Assembly (NCBI GenBank): GCA_000403495.2 | Contig: KE159799.1 | Span: forward strand, 877,901-941,900 | Reading direction: 5' to 3' | Source of the DNA: Lachnospiraceae bacterium 10-1 | GTDB lineage: Bacteria > Bacillota > Clostridia > Lachnospirales > Lachnospiraceae | DNA: 64,000 nt | Shown: positions 53,401 to 61,505 of the stretch, in pieces | How positions within the stretch are numbered: position 1 is the stretch's first letter | How the letters are laid out: every line of letters begins with the position of its first letter | Made by a program: the position numbers and the translations under genes | The notes under the pieces: model-generated | Databases searched by the model: none | Seen by the model: the letters and a program-made list of their open reading frames with translations, nothing else | What the model was told of the DNA's origin: nothing

Positions 53401-55198
53401 TGTAAGGGGAAGCCGCCTTTACCTCGTTGCTCTCCACCGACATGCTGTTGAAATATACCTTGCAGCTATTGTAAAAATAATCGGCCTCTGCTGTCCCGTT
53501 CACGGCAGTGTTGACAACAAGCGTATACGTCTCACCCTGATAAGCCATAGAACTGGCCAGATAGGATGATGAAAAGGCATATTCTACCTTATGGCTGTCT
53601 TTGTCATAGGCAACCGTACCGGCGTTCAGCCTGTTCCCCGCTGCATCCTCCAGCCATGCGGACACATAATCGACCTCTGCCGGAAGTTTATCAACAAACC
53701 GCAGTGCCGAATATCTGCTGACCGTCTCCACGCCCAGCGTATGCACCTTCTGGCTGATACGGTAGGTGATCTGCTGTCCTTCCTCTGTTTCCTCCAGAAA
53801 TGTCACCCCGTTTTCTGTTTTACAGGGATTCTCCGGCCTGGGGATTGCTATGGATGCGGAACTGGGTGAAATCCAGTACCCCGTATGGGTGTTGCACCCA
53901 AGATAAAAAGTGTTGCCTGTCGCATACAGAGGTATGGAAACACTGTTTTTATAAAAAGTGGAGCCGCCCAGGTAATCCGTGAAGTTATTGTCGCTGCCCC
54001 GGAAAGACGGCACACCGCTGACCTTCGTAACGGCTACATTGGTGGAGCTTGCCGTGTACCCGGTGGTAGTCCCGCTCAAAGGCGAAGCGTATTCACCGGT
54101 ATTCAGGCTGTTGAACGTCATAAAAGAATTTCCGTCAAAGCGTATTGTCTCCTGTGTATCCACATAGAAATAATCTACTTTGACCTGCGCCCTCGATGCG
54201 CTCTCATTGCCTATGAACCACCACCCGTTATAAAAACTGGTTTCACAGTAGTAAAGCGCCGAGAGGGAGCCGAGTTCCGTAAACGTCACCCTCGCCCCCA
54301 CTGCCTTATCGTTGTATGTGCCGATATCCGCATAGGTGATCTGAACCACGCTGGAATTGCTCAGGTTCGTGAAACGGGCGGTGCTTGCCCCTGTGTCCGC
54401 GCCGCCATAAGAGGCTTTCCCCCAGGAAGCGCCCGACACGCTGTAACTTGACGTGGTATTCTGCCGCCTGATCTTCAGGCCGTTGCCCTCCGTAAACTGC
54501 CCCAGGTCAATCTTTGAGATTTCCAGCGTCCTGGGGACAGAGGGGGATGTATCGGGGTAATAAACTTCGATCTCCTCCTGCAAAAGCGTCACATAAAACT
54601 GCTTCTTCATGGTGGAATCCGTCCCTTCCGCACGGTAGGTCACTTCATAGGTGATGCGGTCTTTTAAGGAACCATAAGCAATACATACTCCCTGCCGGCC
54701 GTCCTCGACCAGCCTGATTTCTTCCGGTTCCCCGCTCACCCGGCGGACATCCTCCACAAGGACATCCACCTCGTCCCCGTCAGCCACAGCCTGTATGCCG
54801 AATACTTCCGGGTCGATAGACATACCTATGCTCCCGTATTCCACAAACATCTCTACGGGGGATTTTAAGGAATCCACCTCTGCCCCGTCCTCATACCAGA
54901 CCACAACAGCGGGCGTTTCCGGTTCTGTCCCTGTTTCCCCTTCTGTACCGCCTTCCGGCGTTTCTTCCTGCCCGGAGCCAGTGCCGGAACCGGCATCATC
55001 CCACACCTCCGGCTCCGTTTCTGTTTCCTCAGTTTCCGCCGCATCAGCGACCGGTATATCCTCTGTCCCTTCCGTGCCCATCTCCGCCGCATAGACGGCC
55101 ATTCCCCCGATACTGCCGGAGCCGATGAGCGTTGCCGCTGCCACCGCCGCCGCAAGCAGGCGGGGCAGGAATTTACTCAGTTTCTTTTTTCGTGCCAT
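50432..55198 (-). CDS. Large wall-anchored adhesin with DUF11/isopeptide-type repeats
   Basis: 1588 residues from ATG at 55198 (AAAGGAGAGG upstream). Signal peptide (LPRLLAAAVAAATLIGSGSI), then a long acidic Glu/Thr/Pro linker. A globular N-terminal region follows to about residue 550. At least six DUF11-like repeats follow, of the form VVAYTISFENPTGTARKVEI..TDRVPVGMEVI, and one earlier D2-like repeat. The C-terminus is a sorting signal: NAPKTGDD, hydrophobic helix, basic tail KARKKDDEDA. It probably acts as a host or partner-cell adhesin in mating or colonisation. Confidence 0.92.
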   Translation of the reverse strand: MARKKKLSKFLPRLLAAAVAAATLIGSGSIGGMAVYAAEMGTEGTEDIPVADAAETEETETEPEVWDDAGSGTGSGQEETPEGGTEGETGTEPETPAVVVWYEDGAEVDSLKSPVEMFVEYGSIGMSIDPEVFGIQAVADGDEVDVLVEDVRRVSGEPEEIRLVEDGRQGVCIAYGSLKDRITYEVTYRAEGTDSTMKKQFYVTLLQEEIEVYYPDTSPSVPRTLEISKIDLGQFTEGNGLKIRRQNTTSSYSVSGASWGKASYGGADTGASTARFTNLSNSSVVQITYADIGTYNDKAVGARVTFTELGSLSALYYCETSFYNGWWFIGNESASRAQVKVDYFYVDTQETIRFDGNSFMTFNSLNTGEYASPLSGTTTGYTASSTNVAVTKVSGVPSFRGSDNNFTDYLGGSTFYKNSVSIPLYATGNTFYLGCNTHTGYWISPSSASIAIPRPENPCKTENGVTFLEETEEGQQITYRISQKVHTLGVETVSRYSALRFVDKLPAEVDYVSAWLEDAAGNRLNAGTVAYDKDSHKVEYAFSSSYLASSMAYQGETYTLVVNTAVNGTAEADYFYNSCKVYFNSMSVESNEVKAASPYRTVEAQVVNGRIGIYDADGNETVKGEEDIKVDDRVKFHHDRTVRYEPDEGYLLDTVTVDGKKVDITEYPSSYTFSDVTQNHKIIVSYVKPSMDKEVAIEDSACLHNYSDGQAIDRAVIKDGDVVAYTISFENPTGTARKVEITDRVPVGMEVITNSIGSGGVYDAESHTVAWKGTVVAYGRGEVSFHCKVEAAAQGEVLKNTGTVCFKAIPDSSEKDVPLSDVTSSPVLEDPVKSVWNTEGADITNKVINGEETVTYTISFRNPAEEEKAFTVTDEIPAEVSLVEGTVSDGGTVDGKKITWKMALAAGEEKTVSFDAYVPSFDTEYTKIYNQAEIFVDWTQKVSISSDSVLDDTTPVYVLDQPFKAVLCVDGHDIGADSEGGSIQTVKQAGDILEYRITFQNPADDAREFTITDALPENVEFIAADHEGSYETGSHTVTWKVAVKENTQETVSVKVKIRKEAEDTILKNRAAVSVDFARKETNEVETPVIPTPEKDVFSKLGEPSINTYPVQAGENIIYTVSYKNPSDYGKTAVITDSLPEDVGFVSASDGGVYDEGTHTVRWSMETGAHEEGMVSVEVKVLESATGKTVENQAYVDMDEAHIGTEAENGDKKDGHTRNYVPAKYVLDADGRDINGENVAAGDIVTYRITYKNDGYTVRTVEVNDILPAGVFFVDASNDGRVYSVVKGDNVRWCFDVEPDTEGFVTVRVKAGAELSGKAFANSAAVTVSDRKTGQSKTAGTNQVINYVLEELLKSVKSENGKKDLNGETVGSGIKLQYQITVKNTAVEERIFKVTDEVPEGCSFVSAGNDGSCENGTVTWTVTLAGGQSRTVTFLVQVLKEAEGGCIQNVASVSGNDVTLTSNRVRTYVEKPDTLLENIKDLIDNLPENSDSVIVNVDNSNKNEAAGGNAAGENTSKKDSSGDSAEKTGAAGNTSAKAGGTSLSANAPKTGDDSNIGLWAVIAVLALLAGGASAGYAIYKARKKDDEDA

Positions 55199-55221
55199 AG
55201 TCCTCTCCTTTCCCGGATAAA

Positions 55222-55250
55222 CAAAAGCCGGCATCCTCTCCGACACCGGC
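55222..55250 (-). terminator. Hairpin with T-run in the adhesin leader
   Basis: Minus strand GCCGGTGTC-GGAGAG-GATGCCGGC then TTTTGTTT, about 25 bp before the adhesin ATG. It would reduce read-through from repA/DUF3846 into the adhesin gene. Confidence 0.65.
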
Positions 55251-55316
55251 CCATTCTATACACTCTCCTTTTCCGGCACAGGCTGTTTCCACAATTTCCC
55301 GTGCCCTTTTATCCTG

Positions 55317-55778
55317 TCACACAGCCACGCCACGATCCTGGCCGCCCCATTTTGTCAGCACCACGGTCTCCCCGTTTTTCAGGGTGTCCCACAGGCTGTA
55401 AACCTTGTCCGCCACATCATCCGGATCAGCGTAAGTTTCACTGCCGACCATCATAAACTCCCCCGGCCTTGCAAAAAGTTCCTGAAACTCTTTCTGCTGT
55501 CCGGGGGTAAGGGAATCGAAAAGGCATCCTTCCTCCGGTATGCCGCACAAAAGGAAAGTGCCGTTTACAAACCCTTTCCCTCCCGGCATACAGCGGTTGG
55601 GGGCAAGCCCGCCCGTATCCTCCCGGCTGATCAGCAACACCCTCTGCGGCAGGAAACACCCCACCTGTACCGCGCCCCCTAACACTGCTTCCACAGCTTC
55701 CAGCGTGTTGTCCGGCAGTGCGGCAGGACGCGGGGCCTTCCCCGGCTCCACGATCAGAATGTCCATTTTTTGCTTCAT
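55317..55778 (-). CDS. DUF3846 protein
   Basis: 153 residues. MDILIVEPGKAPRPAALPDN then LEAVEAVLGGAVQVGCFL match DUF3846, common in ICEs and phages of Firmicutes. Function unknown. AAAGGAGG precedes the ATG. Confidence 0.8.
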   Translation of the reverse strand: MKQKMDILIVEPGKAPRPAALPDNTLEAVEAVLGGAVQVGCFLPQRVLLISREDTGGLAPNRCMPGGKGFVNGTFLLCGIPEEGCLFDSLTPGQQKEFQELFARPGEFMMVGSETYADPDDVADKVYSLWDTLKNGETVVLTKWGGQDRGVAV

Positions 55779-55878
55779 GTTTCGTTGTCCTCCTTTAAAA
55801 TTTTTTGTCTATGTGCAGCCCGTAAAAGGCTTCACAGCTATGAAAAAAATACCAGCGGAAAGAAAAATGCCCAAAGGC

Positions 55879-56823
55879 TTAACCGCTTCCAAAACCTGCG
55901 GCCATATCGTGGCTCACAAGGCTTGCATAATACTGGCTGATGGTCACAGGTGCATTGAACAGCGCCGACAGGGTATAAGCCCGGATATTGCCTATCAGTG
56001 TTGTGTTCCTGTCAAGGCAGTCCATGACATACTGGATATGTCCGCTGTCCAGCTTCAAAAAGCGGCTCTTTACCACCTCCGTACTCATATCCCCCTGGTT
56101 GATGCGTATGCTTTTCCGGCTGCTGCAACAGGTTTCCGCCATCAGTTCCACAAAGCCGTCCAGACGCTCCCTGTCATATGGATGGTCATGCAAAAGATAA
56201 TCATAATCAATGTTCTCTTTTATCAGTTCACGGTAAGCCTCCATCTGATCTATCCCATACCCCGCAGGAGAAGCGTTATCCACAGGAAAAGCCCCGGCCT
56301 TTGCCGGATAGATGGATGGATCAGTATCACTAAAATCAGTATTATTTAAGTCAGTATTATTAGTTTGTGATTTCCGCATTTCTTGAATTGTGATTTTCAC
56401 ATCCCCTGATTTGTGATTTTCACAATTCTTGATTTGTGATTCCGGCTGCCCCGGTTTTGCCCTGCAAATAAAGTTCTTAACATATATGACATTGGGTTTC
56501 CCCAGGCCGCGCCGGACGCGCTCGATCAGCCCAACGCCTTTTGTGCAGTCCAGTTCATTCAGGAGCTTGTTTGCCTTCTGCTCCGCGCATCCAAGCGTCT
56601 CCATCACATCGGCAATCGTGAAAATGATATACACACGCCCCTCCCCGTCAAGCCAGTTGTTCTTTACCGAAAGCCCCATGCGGTCAAGCAAAAGCCCGTA
56701 AAGCACCTTTGCCTCTACCGATATCCCCTTAAAGAGCGGGTCTGTAAACAATATTTTCGGGATGCGGTAAAAGCTGTACTGTTCCGCTTCGTTCCCATAG
56801 TAATAATCCAGTTGTAACGGCAT
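55879..56823 (-). CDS. repA: RepA-type replication initiator of the ICE
   Basis: 314 residues from ATG at 56823, with AAGGAGG eight bases upstream. Residues 1-120 form the winged-helix domain (FYRIPKILFTDPLFKGISVE, then GKPNVIYVKNF). The linker at about residues 126-153 is coded by 23-bp iterons. The C-terminal domain (SSRKSIRINQGDMSTEVVKS then RFLKLDSGHIQYVMDCLDRN) is intact. It suggests that the ICE can replicate as a circle. Confidence 0.9.
   Translation of the reverse strand: MPLQLDYYYGNEAEQYSFYRIPKILFTDPLFKGISVEAKVLYGLLLDRMGLSVKNNWLDGEGRVYIIFTIADVMETLGCAEQKANKLLNELDCTKGVGLIERVRRGLGKPNVIYVKNFICRAKPGQPESQIKNCENHKSGDVKITIQEMRKSQTNNTDLNNTDFSDTDPSIYPAKAGAFPVDNASPAGYGIDQMEAYRELIKENIDYDYLLHDHPYDRERLDGFVELMAETCCSSRKSIRINQGDMSTEVVKSRFLKLDSGHIQYVMDCLDRNTTLIGNIRAYTLSALFNAPVTISQYYASLVSHDMAAGFGSG
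56365..56445. repeat. Four 23-bp iterons inside the ICE repA
   Basis: TTGTGATTTYC copies start at 56,365, 56,388, 56,411 and 56,434, an exact 23-bp period. AGTATTATT direct repeats lie just before (56,330-56,362). Probable oriV. Confidence 0.82.
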
Positions 56824-56856
56824 CGCTGCTGCCTCCTTTTCCTGCAATTTTGACAA

Positions 56857-56955
56857 CAAAAAAGCCCCGGCATGGTAATAGTCGCCGGGGCATGATCTGT
56901 CTGGTAAACGCAAAAAAGCCGCCCGGTAACTGCCATTAGTCAGTCGCCGGACGGC
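56857..56955 (-). terminator. Two tandem terminators between parB and repA
   Basis: T1 is GCCCCGGC..GCCGGGGC with six T (56,857-56,891). T2 is GCCGTCCGG..CCGGGCGGC with six T (56,912-56,955). Both loops contain CGACT. repA expression is thus insulated from the parAB operon. Confidence 0.8.
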
Positions 56956-56965
56956 TTAATGCGTT

Positions 56966-57865
56966 TTAAGTATTCTGTGTTTTCCACGTTTCCAGGAGGG
57001 AGAAAATGACTTCCTCCATCTGCTTCGCGGTATAGGTCTGTGGGAAATACTGTTTCAGCCTGTCATTTTTAAGCGTCACCTGCACAGGTGCGGGCCTCTC
57101 TTCCGTCAGAATGGCATCCATCACATTCCTGTCAAGTTTCCCCTCCTGGCTGTACTTTTTCAGGCGTTTCGCCTGCTCCAGCGAAGGGACAGCCTGTAAT
57201 TCCCCCATAATCTCCATAAGTTCCCCCTGCTGCTCCCGCGTCAGATAGGACAGTTCCACGGCAGGGTTAAAGGACAGCTTCTTATCGTCCACCATCTGGA
57301 GCAGTTCAGGGAGAAGTTCTGTCAAACGGATAAACCGGTGGATGTTGCGGGCGCTGTCATTGGAATTTTCACTCAGCGCATCCACGCTGTACTTCTCGCC
57401 AAGTTGTCGAGAAGTGTCCTTTACGCCCTGATGCTTCAATGCGTCCAGCTTCATCTTATACGCCCATGCCTTTTCGCTGGGGAACAGGTTTTCCCGCTGG
57501 ATGTTGCTGTCCACCATGAACAGTACCGCTTCATCATCATCCAGTTCCCGCACGATCACCGGCATCGTAGTTTTCCCTGCCAGTTCCGAAGCATGTCTGC
57601 GCCTGTGCCCGGCAATCAGTTCATAGCCGCCCTCCGCACGGGGCCTTGCAATGCCAGGGACAAGGACGCCATGTATCCTGATGCTTTCCACCGTGTCCTG
57701 CATGGTTTCATCATCCAGCACCTTAAATGGGTGGTCTTTAAAGGGAAACAGTTCTGTAAGCGGGATTTCCTGCACGTTCCCGCTGCCTCCTGCCTCCGCA
57801 GGATTCCCAGCGGAGAACAGGTCATCAAATTTCGTCACCTGGATATTTTTTGCGCTGCTTTTCAT
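56966..57865 (-). CDS. parB: ParB-family partition protein
   Basis: 299 residues. ParB box LIAGHRRRHASELAGKTTMP (GxRRxxA type), then a middle HTH region and RNIHRFIRLTELLPELLQMV. It pairs with ParA by a 4-bp overlap. It binds a parS-like centromere not identified here. Confidence 0.92.
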   Translation of the reverse strand: MKSSAKNIQVTKFDDLFSAGNPAEAGGSGNVQEIPLTELFPFKDHPFKVLDDETMQDTVESIRIHGVLVPGIARPRAEGGYELIAGHRRRHASELAGKTTMPVIVRELDDDEAVLFMVDSNIQRENLFPSEKAWAYKMKLDALKHQGVKDTSRQLGEKYSVDALSENSNDSARNIHRFIRLTELLPELLQMVDDKKLSFNPAVELSYLTREQQGELMEIMGELQAVPSLEQAKRLKKYSQEGKLDRNVMDAILTEERPAPVQVTLKNDRLKQYFPQTYTAKQMEEVIFSLLETWKTQNT

Positions 57866-58644
57866 CCCATCATCACCTCTTTCGTCAGTGCGGCATAAGC
57901 GGCTGACACTTTACCGGCGGGGTCATGGAGATAGATGCTCTTGCCCTCCGCACTGGTTTCCGCCGCCCGCACGGAGAGGGGGATAATGCTGTCAAATATC
58001 CGCAGCTTCCCGTCATAGTTCATGTGCAGAAGCTCCACAATATCCCTTGCGTAGTTGGTACGCATATCCGCCATTGTGACCACTATCCCTGCTATGGAAA
58101 GGCGCGGGTTGATCTGCCGCCTGACTTTCGCAATCGTGCGGATAAGCTGCTCCAATCCTTTTATGGAAAGGTACTGCGCCTGCACCGGGATAATGACCTG
58201 ATCCGCCGCCGCAAGCGCATTGATGGTCAGCATGCCAAGCGAAGGCATACAGTCCAGAATGACCGCATCGTATTCCTCACGCACCGTATTCAGGTACTGC
58301 CGCAGAATGGTCTCCCGGCTCATGGTGTTGACCAGGGTAACCTCCATGCCGGCCAGTTCAATGTTTGCCGGGAGCAGGTCAACACCCTCCGCATGGTGGA
58401 GAATCCCGCTTCCGGGCGGAAGCGGCTTGTCCGTGATTATCCCGCCCAGGATAGCCGAGAGCGTGGTTTCCATCTGGTCGGGCTGCTGATATCCCAGGCT
58501 GGCGGTCATGGAACCCTGCGAATCCACATCCACCAGAAGGACGCGCCTGCCCTCGCGGGCAAGGCCGATCCCGATGCTGATGGAACTGACTGTTTTTGCA
58601 CAGCCCCCTTTTTGGTTACATAAACAGTAGATTGTTGCACTCAT
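57862..58644 (-). CDS. parA: ParA-family partition ATPase
   Basis: 260 residues from ATG at 58644 (GTG at 58650 is an alternative). The deviant Walker A CNQKGGCAKTVSS, DVDSQGS and AVILDCMPSLG identify a Soj/ParA ATPase. With ParB it keeps the ICE stable when it is circular. Confidence 0.94.
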   Translation of the reverse strand: MSATIYCLCNQKGGCAKTVSSISIGIGLAREGRRVLLVDVDSQGSMTASLGYQQPDQMETTLSAILGGIITDKPLPPGSGILHHAEGVDLLPANIELAGMEVTLVNTMSRETILRQYLNTVREEYDAVILDCMPSLGMLTINALAAADQVIIPVQAQYLSIKGLEQLIRTIAKVRRQINPRLSIAGIVVTMADMRTNYARDIVELLHMNYDGKLRIFDSIIPLSVRAAETSAEGKSIYLHDPAGKVSAAYAALTKEVMMG

Positions 58645-58646
58645 AC

Positions 58647-59093
58647 TCACACCGCCTCTCTCACCCGGACAGTCAGGCCGTCCAGCCGTATATTTTTATG
58701 GCCTACCAGATAGTAGCCCTTTCCGTCATGCTCCACGCTTGTCCATACCCAATAAGGCACTTCCTGATAATCGTCTTTTATCAACGCCTCAATGCCGCTC
58801 CCACTGGTGTAATAATGACCGCCTTTTGTCTCATACCTTCCGCTCCGGTTCTTATGCAGGCGGCTTGTTTCTTTTACCGGGCGGGAAAGATATGCAATCC
58901 TGCCCGTCACGTCCGAAAGTTTCTCCATGATCTCCCTAAGTTCGGTCTGGAGAAAAAGCTGCTGCCCGTCCTCATAGTCGATATGCAGCCCGCTCAGATC
59001 ATCGTAATCGTCATATGTAGACAGCCTCAGCAGGCTCCTGATACTTCCATTCAACTTTTGGGTTTCCTTTAATACCATGTTTAAATCTGCCAT
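58647..59093 (-). CDS. DUF5348-type protein
   Basis: 148 residues from ATG at 59093, behind AAAGGCGG. Central TELREIMEKLSDVTGRIAYL then a beta-rich RYETKGGHYYTSGSGIEALI and VPYWVWTSVEHD. Leads the parAB operon. Function unknown. Confidence 0.7.
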   Translation of the reverse strand: MADLNMVLKETQKLNGSIRSLLRLSTYDDYDDLSGLHIDYEDGQQLFLQTELREIMEKLSDVTGRIAYLSRPVKETSRLHKNRSGRYETKGGHYYTSGSGIEALIKDDYQEVPYWVWTSVEHDGKGYYLVGHKNIRLDGLTVRVREAV

Positions 59094-59095
59094 AT

Positions 59096-59338
59096 TTATA
59101 CCGCCTTTCCATCGCATATCCCGGCTTCTTCTTTCACAGCCGTAATCCCTTTCGGGTCAGACCATACCCGGCCTGTCCTCTCTACCACAAGTTTTCCATC
59201 CTGCAAGGTTACGGACACCCTATCGCCAACGGCAAACCCCATATCACGCAGCCACTTTCCCTGCATCATAATCATTGGAACCGTGAGGTCTTTCCCGTTT
59301 CCCCTTGCCCTGTAAACTGTCATTTCTCTTGATTTCAT
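59096..59338 (-). CDS. SymE/AbrB-like protein
   Basis: 80 residues. MIMMQGKWLRDMGFAVGDRV then SVTLQDGKLVVERTGR fits the SymE fold, a SpoVT-AbrB-like domain. In E. coli SymE is a toxin controlled by antisense RNA; ICE homologues may instead be regulators. It overlaps the DUF5348 start by 3 codons or less and is the last ICE gene. Confidence 0.78.
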   Translation of the reverse strand: MKSREMTVYRARGNGKDLTVPMIMMQGKWLRDMGFAVGDRVSVTLQDGKLVVERTGRVWSDPKGITAVKEEAGICDGKAV

Positions 59339-59655
59339 TCGTACCTCCTGTTAATATGATTCAATAAAAAATAGGACTAAATCAGCCGCGCAGACACGAT
59401 ACTTGTCCGCATGAAAAGCTAATTTAGTCCTACCTAAACTTAAAAATATTCAGTTATCACCCCTTTTTGGCACACGTTTTATAACACCAAACGGCTTGAT
59501 GGTATATTAGTGTCAAGTTGCTTGATTTTCGGTTTTCTGGTTAAAAACAGGCCCGTCCTTATCCAATTTTGCTGTTTTCGCAGCAGTTTTTTCATAGGAC
59601 TAAATCAGCGGAAGCCCTTGATTTTACTGGCTCCTTGCTAACTTGACACTATATT
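59339..59655. repeat. Candidate right end of the ICE: repeats AGGACTAAATCAGC and GTGTCAAGTT
   Basis: AGGACTAAATCAGC occurs directly at 59,373-59,386 and 59,596-59,609, and inverted with one mismatch at 59,418-59,431. TATTAGTGTCAAGTTGC (about 59,505-59,521) is an inverted partner of the 3' end of the subtilase gene (59,638-59,652). No gene is seen. The features suggest att and recombinase arm sites, but the partner at the left end lies outside. Confidence 0.5.
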
Positions 59656-61440
59656 ACCATACGCCCCCACCTTATCATTAGGATACTCTCGCTCCCCCCG
59701 AAGGGGCCTTGCCCCTCTTCTGAGATAGGCTTTGACTTTTTCCCCAAATAAAAAGTCATCATTTCCCCTGACAATCCCCCATTCCATCATAAGCGCCGCG
59801 CTTCCCGTAACAAATGGCGTAGCAAACGAAGTCCCCGAAACCTGTACAAAGGTGTTGTTAGGAGCAATGGTATTAATATCAGTTCCCGGTGCCACAATGT
59901 CCGGCTTAATGTCTCCCTGGGATATTCTGCCTCCAGAAATGCTCATAAGGGGGTATCCTCTTCCTGAAAAATCTGCATAGGATTCATAAACCGGATTGTA
60001 AGCGCCTACGGTTATTACTTTTGATGCAGTAGAGGGAATCGTTAGTGTTTTTTCAGGCGTTGGGGTAAAAAATCGGGTACCTGCGTTTAATACTACATTA
60101 CTTGGCAGATAAAAATCGTAATTTCCCGTTACTGTTTTAACAGGGTATATATTAATGATCCATATCCCCTGATTCACATATCTGTCTACAGGCAGAAAAT
60201 CAAAATATACCTCCTGATTTACCGAGTAAGGAGATGGCTCCCCCACATAAATCAAAATCTGTGTCTCTTCTAAAACAACACTTCGCCCACCTGACAAATA
60301 CATATTAACTTCTGTCTGTCTTCCCCCAGGTGAAATAATCTCAATGCCAAGAATATCTGCATATTCCTTCCACAACTGAATATTAACTGTGGTTTGATAG
60401 CTTCCAATGCTAAGTTCTATCTGCCTTCTATTAGAAGAATTCTGACTCATTCCAAAACTGCCTGAAACATGCCCCCCTGCTGCCCCCTCATTTCCGCTTC
60501 CCACGCATACAACGCATCTTCCTATCTCCGCTGCATTGTCAATAAACCTTTCCACAAGAGAGGTTCCGTCATGAGAGCCATATGTGTTTCCAAAGCTCAA
60601 GTTAACAGCCAATGGTTTACCTAATTCTACCGCCTTTTTCACTGCATATGTCATAGCCCGCATAAGCTCTGTGGTTTTAGGAAAGGAATCCGGTCTGGGC
60701 GTTCCCATTTTTACAATTAGCAATTCGCTTTCCGGTGCCACTCCCTGATACTGTCCCTCCAAAAGCCTTCCTCCTGCTGTTGCTATTGCTGCTACCGCTG
60801 TTCCATGCCCTGAAGTATCCGTACTTGGTACAATGCTCTTAGGAGTCCGGCTCTTTAAAGCCGCATCAATACGGTATTTTGAAAATTCCACACCGGTTGT
60901 AAAGCCCTCCGGCGGAAAAGCTTTACCTGAAAATTCCTCATTTCCTTCCGGCAATTGGCTGTTAACCTGCTGTGCATCCAGCGTCTGATCCCATAAAAAT
61001 AAGATTCTGGAATTGCCCTGATCGTCCCTAAATTCGGGGCTCTCAAAATCAATTCCGGAATCTATTATTGCAATTAATATCCCTTTGCCTGTTAAATAAG
61101 GTGCTCTTGCCGTAACCGGAAAAATACAGGAAACCTGTTTTCCCTGCAATGTAGAAAAATAAAGCCGCTTTGGCTTTTCCACATACTCCACCTCATCCAG
61201 CTGTGTAAAGGTATCGATCAGTCCTTCGGGAATGGTAACAATTGCATATCCTGCAATCAGATCTTCCACCTCAATCACATTGCTTTGAAGCCTGTTAATA
61301 TCTCCATTATATTTTACAATCAGTTCCCATCTGCCGGTATCCTCTGAAAATCCTACTCCCAACTGGCCAGACCGTTTCCGTTCCGCTTCATCCGCCTCCA
61401 GCGCAAGATTAAGTAATGTTTCCAATTTTTGATTTGCCAT
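59638..61440 (-). CDS. Subtilisin-like serine protease of the CspC type
   Basis: 600 residues, no signal peptide. The catalytic triad is complete: Asp in IAIIDSGIDFESPEF, His in SGHGTAVAAIA and Ser in VSGTSFATPFVTGSAALMM. A jelly-roll-like insertion lies between His and Ser. It resembles the large Clostridial subtilases related to CspA/B/C germination proteases; here all active residues are kept. GAGGAG precedes the ATG. Chromosomal, 65 bp downstream of the hydrolase gene. Confidence 0.9.
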   Translation of the reverse strand: MANQKLETLLNLALEADEAERKRSGQLGVGFSEDTGRWELIVKYNGDINRLQSNVIEVEDLIAGYAIVTIPEGLIDTFTQLDEVEYVEKPKRLYFSTLQGKQVSCIFPVTARAPYLTGKGILIAIIDSGIDFESPEFRDDQGNSRILFLWDQTLDAQQVNSQLPEGNEEFSGKAFPPEGFTTGVEFSKYRIDAALKSRTPKSIVPSTDTSGHGTAVAAIATAGGRLLEGQYQGVAPESELLIVKMGTPRPDSFPKTTELMRAMTYAVKKAVELGKPLAVNLSFGNTYGSHDGTSLVERFIDNAAEIGRCVVCVGSGNEGAAGGHVSGSFGMSQNSSNRRQIELSIGSYQTTVNIQLWKEYADILGIEIISPGGRQTEVNMYLSGGRSVVLEETQILIYVGEPSPYSVNQEVYFDFLPVDRYVNQGIWIINIYPVKTVTGNYDFYLPSNVVLNAGTRFFTPTPEKTLTIPSTASKVITVGAYNPVYESYADFSGRGYPLMSISGGRISQGDIKPDIVAPGTDINTIAPNNTFVQVSGTSFATPFVTGSAALMMEWGIVRGNDDFLFGEKVKAYLRRGARPLRGEREYPNDKVGAYGNIVSS

Positions 61441-61505
61441 AAAATTTCCGGCTCCTCAGATAATTTCTATTATTTTATGTTTTCCATTTTGTCTGTGTGT
61501 TTGCC

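Larger units (their letters stand above)
1..59610. mobile_element. Tn1549/CD1108-like integrative conjugative element, left end outside window
   Basis: The minus-strand gene order ParA-ParB-RepA-adhesin-sortase-PcfB-VirD4-Maff2-VirB6-PrgI-VirB4-M23 peptidase is the conserved transfer module of Tn1549/CD1108-type ICEs. Relaxase, integrase and left attachment site must lie beyond base 1. The right limit is placed by inference in the repeat-rich gap 59,339-59,637, just before a chromosomal subtilase gene. Three later insertions (Ins-A, Ins-B, Ins-C) interrupt the backbone at maff2 and virD4. Confidence 0.85.

Noticed and set aside
51725..54451. Plus-strand frames of 180-240 codons inside the adhesin gene
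   Set aside because: Antisense shadows of a repeat-rich gene; no start signals and no recognisable domains.
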